From Candidatus Falkowbacteria bacterium RIFOXYD12_FULL_34_57 (lineage in GTDB: Bacteria > Patescibacteriota > Patescibacteriia > Patescibacteriales > UBA12075), in assembly GCA_001780285.1 (NCBI GenBank), contig MFGN01000020.1:1-33745 (forward strand): 33,745 nucleotides of DNA, read 5' to 3'. A program made the translations under genes and the position numbers. Positions 24,290 to 32,010 of the stretch are shown in pieces; position 1 is the stretch's first letter; each line of letters starts with the position of its first letter. The notes under the pieces were generated by a model that was given only the letters and a program-made list of their open reading frames with translations, was not told where the DNA came from and did not search any database.

Positions 24290-26809
24290 CTATTTTTTAA
24301 ATTTTAAATATCCAAATCCTATAGTAATAAAAATAAACCCCGAAACCACCAATGCATATTTATACCATTCTGTTTTTTCCCGCCCCTCAATACTCCATTC
24401 TTTTTGCGCCGGCACTTCCCCTATCACTTCATTCTCTGCTGACTTTACTATTATCTCCTGCTTTTCTATGTCTTCCGGGGTGCGGGGCAATATTCTTATC
24501 CCTGTGTTTGTGCTGCTGACGATTCCGATTACCGAAAGCCAGTCTCCGGCTTTTATGCTCTTAAAATCTATACCGGTAGATTCTTTTATATAAACCTTTA
24601 TTTCATCGCTGCCGTCATCTAAAAAAACAGAGCATCCCTTTCTTTCTATAACCTCCCCTCTTATTAAAACCAAGGATCCTATCATTTTAATGTCAATATC
24701 ACCGCAATCTATATCTATTGGCTGAGGCGCCGGAATTTTATCTATAATTATTATATCGTCTTTAGTTTTGGTTTTAATTCGATACTCGTCCCCGATTACA
24801 GACAGCTCTCCGGTTACCTCTATAATATTTCCCGCTTTTAAATCAGGAAAGTCTCTTCTATAATTATAAACCTGTATTCCGTTTTGTTCTGTAATATAAA
24901 AATATTGCGCGCCTAATACGCCTGGTTCTACGGCGACAATGCCGGACACCCGCAGCTTGTCGGAGATATTATAATTTCCAATTTCCGAGATAAGCACAAA
25001 AGGAATTTCTTTTTCGTTGTTGCCGGATTTTAGAAAAACTAAATTATCATTTTCAAACTCTTCTGAAAATTGTATGCTATTTTCTTCTTCCGGCGTAGCT
25101 TCTTCCGTCCAGAACCACCTATTATTCAATCCTCGCGCGTAAGAATTATTTGGAACCACATTTTCATATTTTATCTCTTCCACTAGTTCTTTTTCATTTT
25201 TAAATAAGCGCACCGTGTCTATATCATTGTTCAAGGCTAATTTGCTTACCGGCCTAAAAACAACAAAATACTGATCGGAACCAAGCCATGTGTCTTCTGT
25301 AAATTTATAAGGCGCGCTTCCCCCTTCTTCATCATCCAAAATCCATCCCCGTAAATTAACATCGCCTTCTCCGTTGTTGTATAATTCAATAAATTCATTT
25401 TCAGTATCTTTCCCGTTCGGATCTGGTAATATTTCATTAATAACAACAGGGGTATATTGATCCGCCCAACCCAAAACATCATCCCCTTTTTCTTGCCTCC
25501 CTATTTGAATTTTTTTTACTGCTGAACTGGTTCCAATTCCGTCTGAAACTAATAATTTGATTTCAAACTCTCCTTCGCGCCAAAATGTGTGTTCCGGATT
25601 TGGTAAATTATTTGTGAATCCATCTCCAAAATCCCAAAAAAATCGCAGAGCGTCTCCATCCTTGTCTGATGTGTCCGAACCATCAAAACAAATCGGAGTA
25701 CCAACCCTCATGGCTTCAGAAAAATAAAAATCAACATTCGGCGGAGTGTTTTTGTATTCAAACTTGTTTTTTTCTCCGGGCGTAGGATTGTTATTCCATG
25801 TCCATTTATAATCCAAATAATTATAACTTTCGCCTTCTCCCGCCTTTTCATATTTAATTCTTTGTAAAAATTCATCCTTAAAAGGCTGCCAAATAAATAC
25901 TGTGTCTTCTTTGTTGTTTAAACTGATTCCGCTATTCTTTTTTTCTACCACTAAATATTCCCGAGCTTTGATTGTTTGCTTGGGAAATGTGTACCGTGTT
26001 CCAGACTCATCGCCCATTTGCCATCCATAAAGATTTATAGTCCGCGTTCCCCGATTGTAAATTTCTATCCATTCGCTATCCTGATCCAGGCCCACCGGAT
26101 TGGGAAAAATTTCTGATAAAATAATATCTTGGCTAAAATCAAAAACCTCCAAATCCGGATCAATTTGTGTTTGCGCGTTGGTTTGACCCGTCTTTTCTTG
26201 TTCTTTACTGGTTTCATCTCCCGCAAGAGGGGGCTCATGGCTCATCTCTGTGTTTTGGCTGCCGGGACTAACAGAATCCAAAACAACAAAATCGTCGCTA
26301 TTGTTATTGCTATCTATAAAATTAATCCGCCCGATACTTATCCCTGTATCCGGATTTATGGCCGGATAATTTTCATAATCAGTCGCCTCGCCGTAACCCG
26401 CCTTATCTATTAATTCTTCTGCGTTATTATAAAAAAGTATTGTATTATGATCAGAAATAGAATAAGAGGTGCCGGAATACGCGAGATCGGCATTAAAATC
26501 ATTTTGATAATCAGGATGGCTTATTACAAAATATTCCTGCGGTCCAATACTGCCTATAAATTTAGAGTTGCTAACCAGATTACTTTCTGTTCCGCCTTTT
26601 GTTTTTTTCTTTAAAGAAAAGCCGGATAAATCAATTGTTTCACTTGTGGGATTATATATCTCTATAAATTCCATTTTAGCTGAATCACTTGTTCCTATTA
26701 GTATTTCATTAATAATTATATGATTTTGTGCGGAGGCCCCGGCTCTTAGAAAATAAAAAATAGCACCAAAAAGCGCTAAATATAAACTTGTTTTTTTCCA
26801 CCTCTTCAT
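24290..26809 (-). CDS. Surface protein with three lamin-tail domains, a PKD domain and OB-like C-terminus
   Basis: This 839-residue exported protein has an N-terminal signal helix (about 7-24, ending ASAQ). Lamin-tail domains lie near 28-140, 225-350 and 450-560, each with an INEI or LSEI start, FIEIYN/WIEIYN/FIELYN and a GW or GF turn. A PKD domain (CFDGSDTSDKDGD, WDFGDG, about 355-440) lies between the second and third. The region 600-780 has two OB-fold-like repeats (ISDKLRVSGIVAVEPG; MIGSLVLIRGEV) of the kind found in extracellular nucleases. A C-terminal helix (about 815-835) and basic end anchor it. It is probably on the cell surface, binding DNA or other polymers. An AAGGAGG site precedes the ATG. 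Confidence 0.85.
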   Translation of the reverse strand: MKRWKKTSLYLALFGAIFYFLRAGASAQNHIIINEILIGTSDSAKMEFIEIYNPTSETIDLSGFSLKKKTKGGTESNLVSNSKFIGSIGPQEYFVISHPDYQNDFNADLAYSGTSYSISDHNTILFYNNAEELIDKAGYGEATDYENYPAINPDTGISIGRINFIDSNNNSDDFVVLDSVSPGSQNTEMSHEPPLAGDETSKEQEKTGQTNAQTQIDPDLEVFDFSQDIILSEIFPNPVGLDQDSEWIEIYNRGTRTINLYGWQMGDESGTRYTFPKQTIKAREYLVVEKKNSGISLNNKEDTVFIWQPFKDEFLQRIKYEKAGEGESYNYLDYKWTWNNNPTPGEKNKFEYKNTPPNVDFYFSEAMRVGTPICFDGSDTSDKDGDALRFFWDFGDGFTNNLPNPEHTFWREGEFEIKLLVSDGIGTSSAVKKIQIGRQEKGDDVLGWADQYTPVVINEILPDPNGKDTENEFIELYNNGEGDVNLRGWILDDEEGGSAPYKFTEDTWLGSDQYFVVFRPVSKLALNNDIDTVRLFKNEKELVEEIKYENVVPNNSYARGLNNRWFWTEEATPEEENSIQFSEEFENDNLVFLKSGNNEKEIPFVLISEIGNYNISDKLRVSGIVAVEPGVLGAQYFYITEQNGIQVYNYRRDFPDLKAGNIIEVTGELSVIGDEYRIKTKTKDDIIIIDKIPAPQPIDIDCGDIDIKMIGSLVLIRGEVIERKGCSVFLDDGSDEIKVYIKESTGIDFKSIKAGDWLSVIGIVSSTNTGIRILPRTPEDIEKQEIIVKSAENEVIGEVPAQKEWSIEGREKTEWYKYALVVSGFIFITIGFGYLKFKK

Positions 26810-26955
26810 AAAAAATAAAAATCCTCCTTTTTTATTACTTTCTTATATTTGGTGTTAACCACATTAAAAATCCCTCCTTGTTTATTATCCCAGACCCACG
26901 ATCCGGAGACCAATATAAACCTTAAAATAATTTTAAATATATAATAACATAAACC

Positions 26956-26997
26956 ACATTAAAAAAAGATAAAAAAAATATAAAGAAAAAATAAAAT
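26956..26997. repeat. Dispersed 42-nt A-rich repeat, copy 2
   Basis: It matches 18109-18150 in the same orientation with one difference (A for G at the seventh base). It is intergenic, upstream of the ncRNA candidate. Confidence 0.6.
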
Positions 26998-27232
26998 TAT
27001 AATAAAAATTTGCATTTAATGGTTTTTAATTAATAAACTTTTTTCAAGAAAAGCCTTTCAGGCTTTTTGAAATCTCCGCCTGAAGCGGGGGCGTGGTGAA
27101 TTACAGAATATTTAATATTATTAATCACTTTTATCTTTTCAAATAGTAACAAATAAAAATTCCTATACGATAAAAAATTTATTTTTTTAAAAAAGTTTAA
27201 AAAGAGCCTTTTTATATACTAATATTAGACAC

Positions 27233-27263
27233 TTGACAAAAAATATTGGTATGGTATTATTAT
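27233..27263 (+). promoter_or_regulatory. Promoter of the ncRNA candidate
   Basis: A perfect TTGACA (27233-27238) is followed by overlapping TATTAT copies at 27255-27260 (16-bp spacer) and 27258-27263 (19-bp spacer). Transcription should start at about 27267, where the closing stem of the RNA begins. Confidence 0.65.
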
Positions 27264-27266
27264 TAT

Positions 27267-27496
27267 AAGATTGATAGTAGATAAGAAGTTTAGGGAAACG
27301 AGAATGGGTTGACGGATATAGTCTTAAACCTTTAAGGGTTTAGAACCATATCCATCAACTCTCTCTAAAAAACCCAACAAAAACAACAACCTTTCACACA
27401 AAAAACACACTTAACCAAAAAACAACCTCAAAACACCACACACAACAACAAACCAAACAAACTTCTTCATAAACACACTATCAATCTTTTTCTTTT
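27267..27496 (+). ncRNA. Candidate ~230-nt structured RNA with a G-free loop
   Basis: The first bases AAGATTGATAGT (27267-27278) pair perfectly with ACTATCAATCTT (27477-27488), which is followed by TTTTCTTTT like a terminator. Inside, AAGAAGTTT (27283-27291) pairs with AAACTTCTT (27459-27467). Next comes a long hairpin with TTGACGGATAT/ATATCCATCAA and TCTTAAACC/GGGTTTAGA. From about 27356 to 27496 no G occurs: the strand between the hairpin and the closing stems is made of A and C with few T. A second terminator hairpin lies at 27500-27525. There is no long frame. It fits none of the standard RNAs I know. Confidence 0.65.
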
Positions 27497-27499
27497 GCC

Positions 27500-27525
27500 A
27501 AATATCCCTTTTAAAAGAGATATTT
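27500..27525 (+). terminator. Terminator downstream of the ncRNA candidate
   Basis: AAATATC-c-CTTTT pairs with AAAAG-a-GATATTT with almost no loop beyond the A/T centre, followed by TTTATTTT. Confidence 0.6.
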
Positions 27526-27680
27526 TTTATTTTAAACACATAAAATAATTTGACGATTGTCTAATATTAGTATAAAATTAAAATACAAAATATATTTGTT
27601 TTCGTAACCATATTATGATTACAAATCTAAATAAAAAAATTAACTTATTTTAAATAAAAAACTTCGCACAGCCGCGCACG

Positions 27681-29084
27681 CACTAGTGTCGCGTTAAGCA
27701 ATATTTTGTCCATTAAAATATAACTAATAATAGAATAAATAAAGCACTTTTAGCTTGCGCACGATTTCAATTTTACATTTTTCATATTTACTAAAATTAG
27801 CAAAAAATACTTATAAAATATTTAATACTAATTTTAGCAAATATCATTTTTGTTGTGCTAGAATTATTTTAATTAATAATTAATTGAAATAATTTTATGC
27901 ATCAAGGAAAATATGTTTTTGCATAGATTATCGAATTTATTCCTCGTCATGAATTTGATAAATTTGTTAAACGGCATAATGGTAATAACCGTATTCGTAA
28001 TCTTGATTGCCGTGACCAGTTACTCGCAATGATGTTTGGACAGCTTACAAATTTGCGCAGTTTACGTGGAATCATCTTATGTTTAAATGCTCATTCCAAT
28101 CTATTATATCACCTCGGATTCAAAATCAATAATTTTACGTTATCGACTTTGGCACGTGCCAATGAGAATCGCGATTACAACATTTATCAGGATTTGGCGC
28201 GATTGTTAATTGTCGAGGCGCAAAAACTTTATAACAACGACAATGACTTCAGAATCGAGCTGGACGGAGCAGTTTACGCGCTTGACTCAACGTGATTGAA
28301 CTGTGTTTAGCAACATTCAAATGGGCATATTTCGAACTGAATAAATCCGCTGTGAAAATCCACACGCAACTGGATTTAAGGGGCAATATTCCTGCATTTT
28401 TTCATATTACCAAAGCCAAGGTACATGATATTAATTTCTTGGACATTCTTGAATTCGAGATAGGCGCGTTCTATGTTATGGATCGCGGCTATTTCGACTT
28501 CGAGAGACTGTGGAAGATTAATCAGGCGGAAGCGTACTTTGTTATCCGGGCTAAGAAAAGCATTTCCTATGAGCGGATGTATTCAAACGACGTAGATAAA
28601 ACAATCGGGCTACGCAGCGATCAGACAATCAAGCTAAAGCATTTTTATTCAAAAAAACATTATCCGGAAAAGCTAAGACGCATAAAGTACTATGATGCAG
28701 AAACAAAAAAATATTACGTCTATCTGACAAATAATTTTAAAGTGGACGCGAAGATTATCGCCGACCTTTACAAACAGAGATGGCAGATTGAATTGTTTTT
28801 TAAGTGGATCAAACAGCATCTAAGAATCGAGGTATTCTGGGGCTATTCGCAGAACGCGGTAAAGACACAAATCTGTATTGCGTTATGTACTTTTCTTTTA
28901 GTCGCTATCATGAAAAAGAAATTAGGCATTCAAAGAAATCTTTACGAAATTCTACAGATTTTGTCAGCATCCCAATTTGAGAAAACCCCGATAAACACAC
29001 TACTTTCTGAACTTAATCTACGGATTTTAGAAGACCAGGCTCAAAAACGCTTATTTTCATTGGATTTTTAACGCGACACTAGTG
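27681..29084 (+). mobile_element. IS4-family insertion sequence (1404 bp) with 9-bp target duplication
   Basis: The ends are perfect 17-bp inverted repeats, CACTAGTGTCGCGTTAA (27681-27697) and its complement (29068-29084). They are flanked by direct repeats CCGCGCACG at 27672-27680 and 29085-29093. The element holds one transposase gene, now broken, whose stop lies inside the right repeat. About 200 bp of leader with a hairpin-prone AT-rich stretch precede the gene. IS4-type elements usually make 9-12-bp duplications, which agrees. Confidence 0.92.
27897..29071 (+). pseudogene. IS4-family DDE transposase, inactivated by a stop and a frameshift
   Basis: The original frame starts at the ATG at 27897, but codon 10 is TAG (27924-27926) where CAG (Gln) would continue FAQIIEFIPRHEF. 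The frame then runs on to ALDST at about 28290, where one base appears to be missing; the next frame resumes with IELCLATFKWA. The DDE residues are the Asp in ALDST, the Asp in VMDRGYFDF and the Glu in the YREK motif (Y-KQ-R-WQI-E-LFFKWI-K). The N-terminus matches the DUF4372 domain of this transposase group. With two lesions it cannot make the full enzyme. Confidence 0.9.
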
Positions 29085-29118
29085 CCGCGCACGTTAGCTG
29101 AAATATTCCTTTTCTTTT

Positions 29119-29134
29119 TTGGGCTATCGCCCAA
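29119..29134 (+). terminator. Orphan terminator-like hairpin after the IS
   Basis: TTGGGC/GCCCAA with a TATC loop is followed by TTATTTT. No gene upstream now uses it; it may have belonged to a transcript cut off by the IS. Confidence 0.4.
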
Positions 29135-29222
29135 TTATTTTAAAATTTCTTTTTCATTAATTAAAGAGGGGTAATAAGGTGTTTTCTCCGTTATCACTAC
29201 AAAGACTATTAATTTAAAACAT

Positions 29223-29928
29223 ATGAAAAAACCCCTTTTGTGCCGAAAATATAAAAGACGAAGCTATTAAATGCCGTTATTGCCTTAGTGATTTACCGCA
29301 AAAAAAGGTTGATAGCTTAACCTTGGAAATAAAAAAAGATTCAACTGAAATAACAAGCAACGACAAGAAACAGAAAGAAAAAAGAAGTAATTATAATATC
29401 ATAGCGCTCTTTTCTGTTTTTGGTAGTGTTATTATCCCGATTGCTGTTGCTGAAAATACGGATAAGGATTTTTACATTGGTGCAGCATTAGTGCTTTCTG
29501 TTCTATTAATACTGGTAGGATTATTTTATTTTATCAAAGGCCTCACAATCAAAATACCAAGGTCATTCAGAATGCAGTTACAAACCTACACGCCCGAATA
29601 TAAAATCTTATTGGGAAAAATAAATATATTCAACAAAGAGACTATAACAAGATTGGAATTTTTTGTTTGGACTATTTTAATTCCTATTTTATTTTTTATT
29701 CTATGCACCTTCGTATTATTTAATCTTTCAATAACAGGTGATGATTATGCCACATTGGTTTCTTCGTTAACATTTATCGTTATAATTGTAACCTACATTG
29801 TCGGGGTAACCAAAAGATGCCGAGATATAAATAAACCCAAGATGGTATGGTTTGCTTTTATTCCACCAATAAATTTTTACATTTATCTTTATTTGCTTGT
29901 TAAAGAAGGACGAAAACTTAAATATTAA
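29223..29928 (+). pseudogene. Zinc-ribbon plus DUF805-like membrane protein with a damaged start
   Basis: The in-frame sequence upstream of a TTG at 29323 reads [21 protein letters not shown], with two Cys pairs typical of a short zinc ribbon that normally starts MKKCPFCAE. The ATG at 29223 is out of frame; adding the two bases TG after ATGAAAAAA would restore MKKCPFC. The rest has two helices (about 29400-29540) and a DUF805-like region with EFFVWTILIPILFF, KRCRDINKPKMVWF and a last helix. Translation from TTG 29323 would drop the zinc ribbon (201 residues). The cause is mutation or a sequencing error. Confidence 0.6.
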
Positions 29929-29945
29929 TAAATAGATCAACTAAC

Positions 29946-30650
29946 ATGTATGATAATCTTCAAAAAATTAATCTTACAGAATATTTAAATAAATGTTGCG
30001 GAGGAACTAACTGGGTAAAAGAAAGTTGGTTGGTTTTTTTAGATTCATATGTAGGGTTATTATCAAAGGAAAATACAAATATTTTAAAATTAAAAATTAA
30101 TAACAATTTAAATCATTATCAAATAAATGACATTGTTAACGAAATAATGATTGCTTGTGTTTATCACCCCGAAGCAAATTTTTTTAAAGAAAACAATAAG
30201 AAAACTTTTGATTTATTTGATAAAAATTTAAATCTTAAAATTGAAGTGAAAACGCTAAATGAGGGTGATGATGAAAAAGAAAGACACAAACAGGATAAAT
30301 TTATTTGCATATCAAAGTGCTTAAATGTTTTGGAGGAAAAAAATGAAAAGCAACAAACCAAAAAAATAATCTATAAAAAGTGCACTGATCATCTTACAAA
30401 GGCGTCAAGCCAAATAAATAACAAAGGAAAAATATATTTAATTTATGATTACAATACACTTACTAGCGAAAACATAGGTACTAAAAAAGAACCTAGATTT
30501 ACTAGAACTCATCGTTCTGCATTGTCCAAAGATGACATCAAAAATGAAATAAATAATTTTTTAAATAATTTTTCTAAAAATCATCCCCAAATAACAGTCG
30601 AAGCGATTTATTTTGGTGATTTAAGAGATAAAGTAATAAATTCGAAATAA
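29946..30650 (+). CDS. PD-(D/E)xK-like nuclease candidate
   Basis: The 234-residue soluble protein has a core NEIMIACVYHP, then KTFDLFDKNLNLKIEVKTL, in which Asp, Glu and Lys are spaced as in PD-(D/E)xK nucleases (D-x13-E-x-K). Further strands follow (KIYLIYDYN, VEAIYFGDL). It could be a solitary restriction-like or repair nuclease; no methyltransferase partner is nearby. It starts 17 bp after the zinc-ribbon/DUF805 gene, so the two may be co-transcribed. Confidence 0.6.
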   Translation: MYDNLQKINLTEYLNKCCGGTNWVKESWLVFLDSYVGLLSKENTNILKLKINNNLNHYQINDIVNEIMIACVYHPEANFFKENNKKTFDLFDKNLNLKIEVKTLNEGDDEKERHKQDKFICISKCLNVLEEKNEKQQTKKIIYKKCTDHLTKASSQINNKGKIYLIYDYNTLTSENIGTKKEPRFTRTHRSALSKDDIKNEINNFLNNFSKNHPQITVEAIYFGDLRDKVINSK

Positions 30651-30751
30651 GGAGTTTTAGGGAAGGGTCATTCACTCCTAACCCCCCTACCCCTGTCTCA
30701 AAACAAAAAAATAAAATTAAATTCTTTTTATTAAACAATAAAAACATAGCA

Positions 30752-31423
30752 ATGATTACAATTAACCACATACCAAAAAAAATCAAAATTATCGTTACTG
30801 TTATTATTGCAATAGTACTTATAACATCTATTAAATTTGTTTTTGTTTCAAAAAAACAAACACCAATAGACTACCAATTAAATAAAACTTCAGAAGAAAC
30901 ACAAATAGATAAAAAAACAGACCAATCCAATGAAAAAACAATACGAAGGGGAGTTTTTTTACCCGTTGAAAACCCCGACAAAGATCCGACAGATGAATTT
31001 GGTGATAAGCTTACTTTTGATATTGATGTTGAAAAAAATATTCCCTACGACATCATGTTGTTTCACCACTTTGGAATTAATCCTGTTAGAACTACTCCCT
31101 TTGTAGCCGTTGGTTATGATTATAATACAGGAGAAGAGGACACGACAAAATTTTCTTCTGTTACTTTGCCCAATAACGGAGACGGGATCTTTGATATCTA
31201 TTTATATAATGGCTCAAGCTTTTACCTTGCTCAAAAAGACATTCTTGCTGGAACCACTTACAATTTTAAACCCGGTGGTGTAAGTCGCTTTCGCATACTT
31301 GGCATAACTCCGGATACAAAATTAAACAGTACTAGCTCAAGTAATTTTATAACCAGGCTCACATTTACAGACACTGGCAATTTTAGAGGAATAATGATTC
31401 CGATTATCACCACATATCCTTAA
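30752..31423 (+). CDS. Membrane-anchored surface protein
   Basis: The 223-residue protein has a short basic N-terminus, one membrane helix (about 12-32), a Lys/Thr/Glu-rich linker (35-65) and an extracellular β-rich domain. The domain ends in RFRILGITPDT, FITRLTFTDTGNFRGIMIPI; I recall such endings from exported β-domains in this bacterial group, often beside collagen- or filament-like proteins. The function is not known. It has no clear ribosome-binding site. Confidence 0.65.
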   Translation: MITINHIPKKIKIIVTVIIAIVLITSIKFVFVSKKQTPIDYQLNKTSEETQIDKKTDQSNEKTIRRGVFLPVENPDKDPTDEFGDKLTFDIDVEKNIPYDIMLFHHFGINPVRTTPFVAVGYDYNTGEEDTTKFSSVTLPNNGDGIFDIYLYNGSSFYLAQKDILAGTTYNFKPGGVSRFRILGITPDTKLNSTSSSNFITRLTFTDTGNFRGIMIPIITTYP

Positions 31424-31601
31424 AACTCTCTTAAAAACGCCCGCCAATTGGGCTGGCAAAGAAAGACTCGTGCATCAGCAACGCGATATCCGGTTATACC
31501 CCGTCACCCAACAGAGCTTCACTAAAATTTTTCCCTCATTCCAGAAAAACCTTAGATATAACTATGATTATATAAAATTTATTTTTAACACAAAAAACAA
31601 T

Positions 31602-31940
31602 ATGAGCGCCTTAGAACAATTTCCACAAACAAATAATAAATCAACATTTGAACAAACACAGGAGGAAAAAGAAAAAATAGAAATTAATAATACCGCATCA
31701 TTTCAAGAAGCTATAGAGGCAGGAAACCTCACCGAAGCCGCGTCTTGGTTGGAGAAAGTTAAATCCGACCCCAAATATGATGCCAGATGGCTTGACCATC
31801 GTAGCCGTGAAATTATGAGAGCTTTTTGTGATGCCGGGCAAATTGATGAAGCCGAAAAATATATAGACTACGCTCAAAACGAAAAAGGTCGCCGTGGCCG
31901 TGAAGAAAAAATTAATCGCTTACACAAACAAAATAAATAA
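31602..31940 (+). CDS. TPR-like small soluble protein
   Basis: The 112-residue protein has a disordered N-terminus (Gln/Asn/Thr-rich), then helix pairs SFQEAIEAGNLTEAASWLEKV and AFCDAGQIDEAEKYIDYA with TPR-like AGxxxEA spacing, and a basic end. It probably binds a protein partner. The ATG at 31602 is preferred over a GTG at 31470, since the added 44 codons look non-coding. A terminator follows. Confidence 0.65.
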   Translation: MSALEQFPQTNNKSTFEQTQEEKEKIEINNTASFQEAIEAGNLTEAASWLEKVKSDPKYDARWLDHRSREIMRAFCDAGQIDEAEKYIDYAQNEKGRRGREEKINRLHKQNK

Positions 31941-31963
31941 ATTTTATATTTAAATTAAAAAAC

Positions 31964-31982
31964 AGGGATTTAATAAATCCCT
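31964..31982. terminator. Terminator between convergent genes
   Basis: AGGGATT/AATCCCT with a TAATA loop is flanked by A-rich and T-rich tails on both strands, between the TPR-like gene and the methyltransferase gene. Confidence 0.75.
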
Positions 31983-32010
31983 ATTTTTTAAAAACTAAAA
32001 ACCAAAACAC

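Larger units (their letters stand above)
26810..27680. other. Long non-coding region upstream of the IS
   Basis: No protein gene is seen. It contains the second copy of the A-rich repeat (26956-26997), a terminator-like hairpin AAAAGCCT/AGGCTTTT (27049-27067), a candidate ncRNA (27267-27496) with promoter and terminators, and a pair of 17-bp inverted repeats (27215-27231, 27558-27574). Confidence 0.55.

Noticed and set aside
27356-27496. CRISPR array or tandem repeat in the C/A-rich stretch
   Set aside because: There is no repeat unit of constant length or spacing. The stretch is defined by lack of G, not by repetition.
31470-31601. GTG-started extension of the TPR-like protein
   Set aside because: The added residues have no protein-like pattern and the ATG at 31602 gives a clean helical domain after a disordered start.
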